The notes under the pieces are model-generated. The model was not told where the DNA came from, did not search any database, and saw only the letters and a program-made list of their open reading frames with translations. This document shows positions 55,322 to 64,000 of a DNA stretch of 64,000 nucleotides, one piece after another; the first letter of the stretch is position 1; the number at the start of each line of letters is the position of its first letter. The position numbers and the translations under genes were made by a program. The DNA is from Benincasa hispida (Eukaryota > Streptophyta > Magnoliopsida > Cucurbitales > Cucurbitaceae), in assembly GCF_009727055.1 (NCBI RefSeq), contig NC_052349.1, positions 37,055,589 to 37,119,588 on the forward strand, written 5' to 3'.

Positions 55322-56639
55322 CACCCCTAAATTTAAAACAATGTTTGTCCTCAAGCATAGACTAAACATTTTCTTTAGAAAGTCGACCACCTTTTTCTTT
55401 CCTAGATTTCTCAAGGTTGCCTTATTCAAATCCTATGTACCAAAATCTCCTTAATTCTTATCCAAGTCTCTTCTTAAAATATTTCTAAAATTTAGGGACC
55501 ACAAGTTTAACCTTAAAAAAAACTTTACTAGTTTCTAGGGCATCGCATGATTTATTTCATAAAAAAAACTTTTTCAACTGGGGTATTTTCAACTTATTTT
55601 TATCCTTGCGTAGTTTAGACATATATATTTTTTTTCTATGACCTTGCACTGATCCGAGTGCCTAGCCTTTGTTTTGGCTTGCCTCTACGTGTGTCATGCA
55701 GACATCCAACTACGAATAAGGCGCTCTTTCTCAGTTTAAACTCAAGCCCATTTGGCAGCAGAGTTGCGATCATTTTATTTATGCGTTAATCACGATTCCT
55801 GCCTTTGTTTTGGCTTGCCCCCACGGGTGTCATGCGAACATCCAACTATGAGTAGGATCTAATCGCAACATTATGATTATTTTTTTATTATTATTATTAT
55901 TATTAGATGCCTAAAATAGCAAGGTTGAAAATGAATACCGCACCCCCAAATTTAAAGGCAGCAATGTCCTCATTGCTGAAAGATTGAAATAATTCATGCG
56001 ATGCACTTAGGGCGTTTCGTAAAATCAGTTTGAAAGAAAGCTGGTGGACCATTAACTTCTAGAAATATTTCATGAGTTGACCGTCCTAAAATTATGTTGA
56101 CTTTAGTACATGTGAAAAAAATAGAGGCATGTATTTCATCATTGAAATCATAATTGGCAAAGGGAAACAATGCGGTGACTTACTAAATTAATCAATGTTA
56201 AATGATTGCGCCGACTAAAGAGGTGCGATGATAAAATTATCAAAGTTAAAATGATATGCGATAGTGCAAAATTTGGAATAGACAAAGTCAAGGAAAGATA
56301 CAACCCCCAAATTTTCTCTGTCACCCGCATTATGTGTGATCGCATCCTTCTTTGCGGCAAACTGCTTTCTTCGATTGCGATGGCGGAATAAGTTGGTTGC
56401 GTCTTTCGTGTAGCTCCTCTGCAATCATTCACCACGATTGTTGCAAAGAAAACATCGAGAAGGTCAAAATAAAAAACAGAGTTAACAAAATTGTTCCTTT
56501 TTTTTTTTTTTTAAGAAATGCAACGGATAATGAAATGATAATAACTATAAGGAGATAGAAATAAGTTCATGAATTGGAGGTTTCAACAGATACTTCACAA
56601 AAATTGCATCCCTGATGAATTTGAGTCGCATGATTGTGC
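55322..56639 (-). other. F2 3' non-coding region
   Basis: About 1.3 kb without a credible gene. Purine tracts on the minus strand (AAATTTAGGGGTG at 55322-55334, AAATTTGGGGGTG at 55941-55953, AAATTTGGGGGTTG at 56301-56313) repeat at intervals. There is an ATT microsatellite at 55884-55904 and a T-run at 56491-56512. Reading frames at 56148-56558 overlap on both strands and match nothing. Confidence 0.7.
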
Positions 56640-57040
56640 AGGGACCGCCCGCTTCTTTTTCAGTCAGAGTTCCACAGGTGCACGGAGGCGACGTTGCGCT
56701 GCAAGTCTTCTCTACGATATATTTTGACTCTTTGCCCATTGACTTTGAATGCGTTGGTCACGTCTTCATTGGATAACTCAACCGTGCCATGCGGGAATAT
56801 CTCTCTGATTATGAAGGGTCCGGACTAGGGTGACTTTAATTTCACAGGAAAGAGTCGTAGCCGCGAATTGAATAATAAGACCTTTTTTCCAACTTAGAGA
56901 TTCTTCTCGCATACTTGTATGTCATGCCAGCACTTTCCGCGTTCCTTGTAGATTTTTGCATTCTCGTATGCGTGAGTTCTTCATTCCTCAAGCTCGACCA
57001 ATTGAAGTTTCCTTGTGGCATTTAAGTCAAAGTCTAGCTT
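56640..57040 (-). pseudogene. F2 integrase C-terminal domain
   Basis: Minus-strand words RKLQLVELEELRTHAYENAK, GKKVLLFNSRLRLFPVKLKS, then FIIREIFPHGTVELSNED and FKVNGQRVKIYREDL. These make up the usual GPF-like C-terminal domain of Tat/Athila integrase. Single stops lie after CEKNL and KSP, and a frame change separates it from the core at 57043. Confidence 0.82.
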
Positions 57041-57042
57041 TT

Positions 57043-57558
57043 TCACAGCCCATAATGCTTTATACTCCAACTCAAGTGGTAAATGACATGCCTTAACGAA
57101 CAATAGGCATATGGGGACATGCCTATAGGTATATTATAGGCGGTCCTATATGCCCACAAGGCATCGTCCAGCTTCGTTGCCCAATCTTTCCGTGAAGGCT
57201 TTACCACCTTCTCTAATATCAACTTGATTTCTCTGTTGGACACTTCAGCTTGACCATTTGTTTGTGGATGGTATGCGGTGGCCACTTTATGGAGAATATT
57301 ATATTTGAGCAGCAAATTGTTGACGATGTGATTAGCAAAGTGGGAACCCTTATCACTTATTATGGCACGTGGAGTGCCAAAATGAGTGAAAATATTTTTC
57401 TTTAAGAACTTGAAGACTACCGCCGCATCGCTTGTGATGCACGATACCGCTTCTAAGCATTTGGAAACGTAGTCGATGACCAATAGAATGTATTTGTGAC
57501 CATTTGATGGTGGAAATGGTTCCATAAAGTCCATGCCCCAGATGTCGAATAATTCCAA
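57043..57558 (-). pseudogene. F2 integrase catalytic core
   Basis: A 171-codon frame with the complete triad: [19 protein letters not shown] (first Asp), [14 protein letters not shown] (second Asp) and [20 protein letters not shown] (Glu). It continues to [20 protein letters not shown]. The frame leaves the family after [16 protein letters not shown], so a frameshift occurs near 57100. A stop at about 57559 separates it from the zinc domain. It joins cDNA to host DNA in working relatives. Confidence 0.9.
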
Positions 57559-58323
57559 TTATAAGATGATGTTCATGGGCATCGCATGCTTCCATGAAAT
57601 GTTTCCCGTGCGTTGGCACCGATCACATTTCATCGCATAGTCTCTTGCATCCTTAAATAATGTTGGCCAAAAATACCCACTTTGTAACACTTTTGCTGTT
57701 GTGCGTTGTCCTCCAAAGTGTCCTCCATATGGCAAGTCATGGCATTGTGATAATATGCGTTGGTGAGCATCATCTGGTATGCACACACGAAAAATCTGGT
57801 TTGACCCCCTCTTATAAAGATTTGGCTCGTCCAAATAATATGATTTGCATTCATGTTTGAGATGTCTGAGCCGCCTCCTTTGGTGGGCTATATAGTCTTC
57901 AGGAAATTTTCTGCAAACCAGAAAATTGACCACGTCTGAATACCATGGTAATTCTTCAATTTTAAATAGATGCTCGTCTGGGGAGTTTGCATTCACCTCT
58001 GACTGATTGCGGTCAACTTCAGGATTTTCTAATATGGATAAATGGTCTGCAACCTGGTTCTCCATCCCCATGTGATCAATGATCTCCATATTGAATTCCT
58101 GGAAGAGGAGAACCCATCTAATCAATCTTGGCTTCGAATCTTTCTTTTTCATCAAGTATTTTATCGCCGAGTGGTCAGTGTGAATGATTACTTTAGTCCC
58201 TAGAAAATAAGCTCTGAATTTTTCAAATGCAAATATCACCGCAAGCAATTCTTTATCTTTGTTAGTGTAATTTGTTTGAGCAGGGTTTAAGGTTTTATTT
58301 GCATATGCGATGGGATGTAGCAT
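57559..58323 (-). pseudogene. F2 RNase H end and integrase zinc domain
   Basis: A 254-codon frame. The first part is RNase [78 protein letters not shown] and ENQVADHLS, with the last catalytic Asp normally in VADHLSR. The second part is the integrase H-H-C-C domain: the histidines in [19 protein letters not shown] and the cysteines in [14 protein letters not shown]. It is intact over this span. A stop just before it separates it from the RT frame. Confidence 0.9.
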
Positions 58324-58335
58324 TTTTTTCTTCTT

Positions 58336-59115
58336 CTACGTCAGCACTACTCCCATTGCATAACTTCTTGCATCGCACGTTAATTCAAAGGGCTGTGTCA
58401 AGTCTGGTGTGATCAACACATGTGCGGTTGTTAATGCGTTCTTCAATATCATGAATGCATTGAGGCATTGGTCATCAAAGTCAAACTTTCTTTCTACCTC
58501 CAGCAACGCACTCAGTGGTCGTGTAATCATCGAAAAGTCTTTTACAAAGCATCTATAAAAGCCAGCATGTCCTAAGAAGCTCCTGACAGCCTTTACATTC
58601 GCTGGGGGTGGAAGCTTTGCAATCGCCTTAATCTTTGCCTTGTCCACCTCCAGTCCATCCTTGGAGACTTTGTGCCCAAGCACAATACCTTCCTTCACCA
58701 TGAAGTGGCATTTCTCCCAGTTTAGCACGAGGTTCGTCTCTTCACATCTTTTCAATATCTTCTCCAGATTGTTGAGACAAACTTCGTACATTTGCCTATA
58801 CAGCGAGAAGTCGTCCATGAAAATTTCCAAAGAATCTTCAAGATATTTAGAAAAAATGGCCATCATACACCTTCGGAAAGTGTTCGGTGCATTGCATAGG
58901 CCGAACGGCATGCATCGAAACGTAAATGTTCCATAAGGGCAGGTGAATGTGGTTTTCTCGTGATCTTCAGGAGCAATCATGATCTGGTTATAGCCGACAT
59001 ATCCATCCAAGAAACAGTAGAAGTCATTTCCATCTAGGCGGTCTAGCATTTGGTCGATAAAAGGAAAAGAGAAATGATCCTTCTTTGTCTCCGCATTTAG
59101 TTTGTGATAGTCCAT
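58336..59115 (-). pseudogene. F2 reverse transcriptase
   Basis: A 259-codon frame: MDYHKLNAETKKDHFSFPFI, DQMLDRLDGNDFYCFLDGYV, CPYGTFTFRCMPFGLCNAP and the catalytic FMDDFSLY (about 58800-58820), in the FMDD form usual for Athila/Tat. Then CHFMVKEGIVLGHKVSKDGL, VRSFLGHAGFYRCFVKDFS and the RNase H start FELTCDARSYAMGVVLT. It is the least damaged RT in the window, but stops at both ends cut it off from its neighbours. Confidence 0.92.
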
Positions 59116-59121
59116 GGAAAT

Positions 59122-59879
59122 CTACCATCTGGTGACGGTCCTCATTGGTATCAGTTTATTATTTGCATTGGGGACTACCGTCATCACTCCTTTCTTCGGC
59201 ATGCATTGCACGAGGCTAACCCACATACTATCGGCTATTAGATAGATAATTCCCGCATCCAACCACTTGATTATCTCCTTCTTTACGACCTTCTTCATCA
59301 CAGGGTTGAGTCTGCGTTGATGATCGATTGATCCTTTGTGATTGTCCTTGAGACGAATCCTATGCATGCAGTATGCGGGGCTGATTCCTCTAATGTCTGC
59401 GAGCGTCCAACCAATTGCTTTTATATATTTTCTCAGGATGCTCAGCAGCGCATTTTCTTGATCTTCATTAAGTGCAGAGGAGATAATAACTGGAAGCGTT
59501 TCATTCTGCCCTAGAAAAGCATACTTTAGGTGGTTTGGAAGGGTCTTCAGCTTTATTGTTGGTGGTTGTTCCAAGGATGGTTTTGTTGTTTTTCTTTCTT
59601 CATTCATTATCAGCCTGTCTTCTTTGGATGTGATCATCTCATCTTCTTTGGTTGTTTTTTTTGTGATTGCATTGTAGGTTACCATGGATGCGGTCGCATC
59701 CTCATCTTCATTCTCATCTTCAGACTTTTCTTTTTCATTCAAACTTGTATTCATTGAGGTCTTCTTCTTCAATATTTCATGGCCCTGATAATATCAAACC
59801 TGATCTTCTGTCCATTCACGCTTAGTGTGATCTCTCCTTTGTACACATCAATCTGAGCATGACCAATGGATAAAAATTG
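59122..59879 (-). pseudogene. F2 protease-RT linker and RT amino end
   Basis: Frame 59122-59772: an acidic start rich in Glu, Asp and Lys (KEKSEDENEDEDA), then LKTLPNHLKYAFLGQNETLP, VIISSALNEDQENALLSILR, KYIKAIGWTLADIRGISPAY, CMHRIRL, IDHQRRLNPVMKKVVKKEI, KWLDAGIIYLIADSMWVSLV and PKKGVMTVV. These are the RT fingers of this lineage. Stops at 59119-59121 and upstream of 59772 break its links to the RT palm and to protease, whose tail AQIDVYKGEITLSVNGQK lies at about 59800-59860. Confidence 0.9.
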
Positions 59880-60425
59880 TCATCCTAGTATGATAGGTAC
59901 ATCCTTGTCCGCTTCGTAGTCCATGATGATGAAGTCTGCCGGTAATATAAATTTGTCAATTGTAACTAGAACATCCTTCACCTTCCCTTCTAGATGCACA
60001 ATGGATCTATCAGCTAATTGGAGAGTCACCATCGTGGGCACCAATTGCCCCACATTCAGCTGCTTGAAAATTGAAAAGGGCATCAAGTTGATGCTGGCCC
60101 CGAGATCACAAAGCGCTTGACCAATGTATAACCCTCCAATAGAGCAGGGTATGGTGAAACTTCCAGGGTCGCGCATTTTTGGTGGAATTATGGATTTTGT
60201 ACTTTGCATCAATGCCACTGTTGCAAACATACCAGTGCTTCTATTCTTCATCACCATATCCTTCAGAAACTTTGCATACTTGGGCATCTTTTCAATCGCT
60301 TCAGTGAAAGGAATGTTAATATGCAACTGTTTTAGCATATCCATGAAGCATTGATACTGTACCTCATTATTTTTCTTCTTTTTGAGTCTCTGGGGGAATG
60401 GTGGCAGCTGTATTCTCACGGTTCC
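59880..60425 (-). pseudogene. F2 gag end and protease
   Basis: A 179-codon frame that begins with the end of gag, IQLPPFPQRLKKKKNNEVQY, and FMDMLKQLHINIPFTEAIEK. The protease has CSIGGLYIGQALCDLGASIN (active site DLG) and ends ADKDVPIILG, followed by a stop where the family has RPFL. Left of 60419 the frame continues only a few codons, and at about 60425 the element breaks against copia leader sequence. Confidence 0.9.
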
Positions 60426-61702
60426 CTGTTCTTTGTTAACCTACGTGAGCATGCAACTGTTCTTTGTTATGGATTTTAAACATCTAACCCAATTTTATAA
60501 CAACTTACAAAACTCTAGACATGCTAAATATCCAAAGCATACAACAAAGGCATTCAATGTCATTGTATAACAATTATATTAAATAAAAGAAACCCTAACA
60601 TCCATACTATATATTATAACATTGTATAACATACTTTCAGTACATGTACATACTTCCTACGGTGGGGTTTTAAATCTACATGGTATACTGTATGCATATA
60701 CATGAAATATTTAATTATTACATACATCACATGCATAAACAATTAAACACAAACTGATATGGTTTTAGTTTCCGCATAAACAAGCAAACAAATGCCTAAT
60801 TATTACAAATCAGCTTCAAAATTGCTTCTGAATCGCTCCAAACCAAACCCAAACAACTTGAACCGGACTGAAAAAATCTGAACCAAACCAATAAAGTCTA
60901 AACTAGAATAGCCAAAAACCTTTTAAGGCTGAACCGGACAGGACCTCGAGAAAATCGGTCAAACCGGCTGCTCTTGGTTCATGCTCGAAATCTCGCTAAG
61001 GCTCATCATGTAGCACTGATGTCTATCGTCTAGCACGATCGTCTTTTGTCGGGTAGAGCTACACGATCATGTAGTGTCTTCCAACTATCGTGTATTGCCA
61101 TCGTCTAGTGTGGGGTAGAGCTACACGATCGCTATCATCTAGCAATTACCATGTATTTCCATTGTCTAGTGTCGAGCAGAGCTACACAATCGTGTAATGC
61201 GATCGTATAGCGCCAGACAAAGCTACACGATCGTGTAGTGTTATCGTATAGCACCTCTTATCATTGTTCAACACCCACACAAATCTACACGGTCGTGTAG
61301 TAATATCGTCTATTGTCTGTTGACATCGCAGAGCGCCTGCACAAAGCTCGTGTAGTCGTATAGCGTCTGTTGCTACATGATCGTTTAGCTTTTATACCTC
61401 AACGACGATATTTGAGCAGAAGCTGAAAAACTGAAATCTGCAACTCGACCTTTTTCCCTTCTTTCTTCTTTTACATCTGAATTTCAACTCTAATAAATCC
61501 AAATAAATTAAAGACTCTTGAGAACACATATAAGCTCATGAATCAAGAGCCAATTACAAATTGAATTAAGAAATTAAAGAGAAGTTAAATGCCAAAACTC
61601 AGAAAATCATATTAGTGCACCATATTCATATAACTCATGAAAAACACCCACCACACCAAAATTAAACCAAATTGAGTGCTTAAATGATGCTCTGATACCA
61701 AT
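60426..61702 (-). mobile_element. Copia leader with primer-binding site (minus)
   Basis: Untranslated leader of a minus-strand copia, parallel to 39414-40620 inverted. The primer-binding site is at about 61690-61701 (minus strand TGGTATCAGAGC). The part 60985-61400 carries an array of CTACACGATCGTGTAG-like words, many of them near-palindromic. There is no gene: gag is not reached. Confidence 0.75.
60985..61400. repeat. Array of CTACACGATCGTGTAG-like words
   Basis: About twenty imperfect copies of GCTACACGATCGTGTAGTG and shorter forms, spaced about 15 to 45 bases apart. Many units are palindromic around CGATCG. It lies inside a copia leader. Confidence 0.85.
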
Positions 61703-62427
61703 TGTAAGAGTATGTCAGCATGCAGCAGAAGAAAGAAGGATCAATAAGTACTCTGATTCATTAATTTTGGCAGAAACTAAAGCATGCTCATTAATTACAA
61801 GAAGGTTTGATGCTATACCTTTATAGCACTCTTCAAAATCTTAATTCTCAGTTGTTATCTTCTCCGAAACTTGTTGTGAACTACTTCAAGATCTTTCCTA
61901 CTATCCTCTTGTTGCTTTAGAATGAATTGTGGGACTCAAGAATAAATTGAATGAAAGGAAACTTGGAGAGAAGCTCTCACTGCTACTCTAAAGCTGATCC
62001 ATTTACGAGCTAGTAGGGGGACCTCGCGGACCTATAGATCATGGGGTCCAACATTCCGAGATTAATTGACTAAACTCATTATACTGAATTAACCCTCATT
62101 CGTTAACTAATGGGTTACTCCAGTAAAGCCCATAATTGAACTCCCCTCACTATAGATATATTATGTCCACTTATATAACCATGATTAGTAAGTCGATCCT
62201 TCACAGCTCGTTTGTAATCACAGTTGGGTCAAGATCACTGTTTTATCCCTGTGAATACATCTCGTTTCTTAAGTTCCTACTGACCCTCTAATGAACAATT
62301 TTGATTCATAATACTTATGAATGAAGTCCTTTCTCTATCATGAGAAGGCGAGGCTCCAATTGTTCAAGACTTAGAATCAGTAATTAAGAGAACAACCTAT
62401 TTCCTAACCCTAAATCGGGTAGGAGTG
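61703..62427 (-). mobile_element. Copia 5' LTR (minus), with internal deletion
   Basis: Starts on the plus strand with TGTAAGAGTATGTCAGC next to the primer-binding site. It follows the C-family LTR to about 61979, then jumps over several hundred bases to TGCTACTCTAAAGCTGATCC and goes on to 62427. The outer end is missing. Confidence 0.78.
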
Positions 62428-63103
62428 AACAACCTTTGAAGGGTCGACTTACTGATTATGGTTATATCATGTGGACGCAAATATATCTAGAGTGCAACTA
62501 TCGAGCTATAGTGGTGTGACTTATAGTTACAAATACTAATTAATTTGGTCTAAACAGTTTTAGCCAATTAATCTTAAATCGTTGGAGCTCATGATCTATA
62601 GGTCCATAAGGTCCCTCTACTAGATCCTAAAACACGAACAACTTGAATTAATAAATTGAGTAAATTTGGAATGATATCAATTTGAATTGTTCAAATTGAA
62701 TCTCAATTTGAAAATATTAAAATTGAAATTTGGGTTTAAACATGAATAAGTTCAAATATAAATTAGGGTTTGTATAATTATAGTCAACATAATTAACGTT
62801 TAATTTGTTGAAATTGAACGAAATTGGAGAGTTTATAATATTTAAATATTAATTACATGAATAAGATTTATGTTTAAAATTAGGTATCTGATTAATTTAA
62901 TATTTGATATTAAATAGTTATTTAATTAAATAAAACTAACCTAATTTCATATTTATTTCACATTTTAGAATTTTAAATTTTGATTTTGGTTTTGTTAATT
63001 TTGAATTAATTGGAACTAAAAACAAAAATTTAAGAAATTGGGATTTTTGGTTTTAAGTGAGAATTTCACACATTCTTGCAAGGAGAGGTGTAATCTCCAC
63101 ATG
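62428..63103 (+). mobile_element. Copia LTR fragment (plus)
   Basis: Matches 38310-38980 (for example CAACCTTTGAAGGGTCGACTTACTG and GAATTTCACACATTCTTG), in direct orientation. It is joined tail to tail with the minus LTR at 62427, and the right end at GTGTAATCTCC is broken. Confidence 0.78.
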
Positions 63104-63585
63104 TTTGCTAGTATATCTAAAGATAATCTCAGTAAACAAGAGTTCATAGTTAGCTTGGAATCTAGTCCATGGAACGATTATAATTATGCACTGTTAAAAA
63201 CAACTTTAGTGAGTTTTGTCTTGTATATTGGAGGAATCGAAACTATAGAAAAAAGTTTGTTATTCAATATAACAAAAGAAAAATAAGAACACTATTATTA
63301 AGTAATTCTTCATTTTATTTTGATGGATAATTTTCAATTCCCAATTGCTTATTAAATGAATCTAAAATTATCTATTACATGGTTTATGTAATGAGTTTTA
63401 AAAATTTTGGTAGCGAAAAATGATGTAGAATATTAAGAAAAGCAGTATGAGAAAGAGAATTAAGTTCAGAATAAAAATTGAAAGATGAAGAGTACGACAT
63501 AGATAGATAAAACATCCTTTTATTTCCATATTATATTTTAGTATAGATAAAGATAATGCAACCTGTGGATCATCATCAACATTTC
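63104..63585. other. 3' flank of the cystatin-like gene
   Basis: Host-like AT-rich sequence. The plus-strand frame at 63038-63286 begins in LTR sequence and is not supported. The stretch 63287-63585 would hold the 3' untranslated part of the minus-strand gene. I see no other feature. Confidence 0.5.
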
Positions 63586-63939
63586 CTATGGAACAATGGG
63601 AGGACAATCGATTATAGGCAGTGGGCAACTTTTGAAGGAAATAAGTTGCCAAGACTGCTGATGTTTATCATGTAGCACAACCGCCCAAAATAACTTTGTA
63701 TATTTTGGAAAAGGTGGAGCAATTATAGTTTCTTCTACCTTTATGCATAGGCGATATTTTTTTCCCACCCCATTAACCTCCAAAGTCTCAACACTCTGCA
63801 CGCAAATGAACTTTAGTTTTACCCCTTTAACTTTATACTCCACCACTGCAAACCTTCCAATTGCATCTACATACACATCGACAACACTTGGAATCCACCA
63901 TTCAACATCAGGGACCTCTACCGTCGCAGAACTACTCAT
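63586..63939 (-). CDS. Cystatin-like protein (putative cysteine protease inhibitor)
   Basis: A 117-residue protein, the right size for a single-domain plant cystatin, which inhibits papain-like cysteine proteases. GRFAVVEYK (about residues 29-37) matches the plant cystatin helix signature LARFAVEEYN except for K in place of N. The strands follow: KLKFICVQSVETLEVNGVGK, then YRLCIKVEE, and a carboxy part with LFWAVVL and SWQLISFKSC. The first inhibitory loop, normally QxVxG, is here LEVNG, so the glutamine is lost and inhibition may be weak. No signal peptide is evident. The start is chosen because the truncated paralogue at 28181 begins with the same MSSSA. There is no intron in the span. An alternative is a cystatin-fold phloem protein of the kind cucurbits carry. 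Confidence 0.72.
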   Translation of the reverse strand: MSSSATVEVPDVEWWIPSVVDVYVDAIGRFAVVEYKVKGVKLKFICVQSVETLEVNGVGKKYRLCIKVEETIIAPPFPKYTKLFWAVVLHDKHQQSWQLISFKSCPLPIIDCPPIVP

Positions 63940-64000
63940 CCTAACTTCTGATTGTTGATAGTTTATAGCTAAATAACAAAACGTTATAATGTTGCTTTAT
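63940..64000 (-). promoter_or_regulatory. 5' flank of the cystatin-like gene
   Basis: Sixty-one bases to the window edge. They match the 5' flank of the pseudogene (28182-28242), including TGATTGTTGATAGTTT and AACATTATAATGTTG-like words. Conservation between the copies suggests a 5' untranslated region or promoter, but no element can be named. Confidence 0.5.

Larger units (their letters stand above)
45020..60425 (-). mobile_element. Gypsy element F2 (Athila/Tat-type), full span
   Basis: Minus-strand element, interrupted by F1 at 45059. The 3' LTR is in two parts, 45020-45058 and 53684-55321, total about 1677 bp, matching the other F-family LTRs in length. Going on: 3' non-coding region, integrase, RNase H, RT, protease and the end of gag. 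At about 60425 it breaks off against copia leader sequence, so most of gag, the primer-binding site and the 5' LTR are missing. The pol order and motifs fit the Athila/Tat branch. Confidence 0.83.

Noticed and set aside
60985..61400. CGATCGTGTAG array as a CRISPR or telomere-like repeat
   Set aside because: Units are short, imperfect and unevenly spaced, with no unique spacers, and they lie in a copia leader in a plant genome.
63038..63286. Plus-strand frame of 82 codons next to the cystatin-like gene
   Set aside because: It begins within LTR-derived sequence at 63038-63103 and has no recognisable domain.
63398..63652. Hydrophobic minus frame of 84 codons as a membrane protein or second exon
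   Set aside because: It overlaps the end of the cystatin-like frame in a different phase. Its hydrophobicity comes from AT-rich 3' flank sequence.

Overview
The window looks like plant nuclear heterochromatin, most probably from a cucurbit. It is AT-rich and built almost entirely of LTR retrotransposons of several lineages, most of them broken or nested. The host signal is slight: one intact cystatin-like gene at the far right (63586-63939, minus strand) and a truncated, frameshifted paralogue of it (28045-28181, minus). The cucurbit assignment is inference from the type of copia LTR (start TGTTGGGTTTTATGTCC) and of the 239-bp MITE; no single-copy marker gene is present. No tRNA, rRNA, CRISPR array or bacterial-type operon was seen.

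Layout. 1-504: minus-strand Athila/Tat-type gypsy protease debris. 505-5706: 3' half of a Ty1/copia element (plus), its RT split by a solo gypsy LTR (777-2491). 6165-8704: 5' end of a minus-strand copia. 8705-12894: 3' end of a plus-strand Tat/Athila-like gypsy whose LTR carries a Mutator-like MITE with a perfect 9-bp target duplication. 12895-28044: a four-level nest. A copia LTR is interrupted by a solo LTR (family B), which is interrupted by a Tekay-like chromovirus (14273-26113, CTAGA target duplication), whose right LTR holds a gag-only copia remnant. 28045-31040: cystatin pseudogene and non-coding flank. 31040-36173: gypsy gag debris, a minus copia LTR, and a second copy of the 8-12 kb gypsy LTR split by a solo LTR (33233-35161, GTACC target duplication). 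36174-37967: minus B-family LTR fragment. 37968-45019: a nearly complete but dead plus-strand copia. 45020-60425: two nested minus-strand gypsy elements of one family: F1 (45059-53678, GAATG target duplication, no RT, RNase H or integrase) sits in the 3' LTR of F2 (pol present, 5' end lost). 60426-63103: minus copia leader and LTR fused to an inverted LTR fragment. 63104-64000: cystatin-like gene with its flanks.

No transposon here could move unaided: each recognisable pol has stops, frameshifts, a changed catalytic residue or a missing end. Elements that kept both LTRs and a target duplication (F1, the chromovirus) could at most have been moved by enzymes supplied from elsewhere. No new biological system was found. 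The most striking observation is technical: two copies of the palindromic Tn5 mosaic-end junction used in mate-pair libraries (51528-51563 and 51650-51687) lie inside the F1 gag, bracketing a misplaced 77-bp piece of the F1 LTR. The assembly is therefore chimeric there. A lone N at 23972 between two copies of a 33-bp sequence is a second suspect join.
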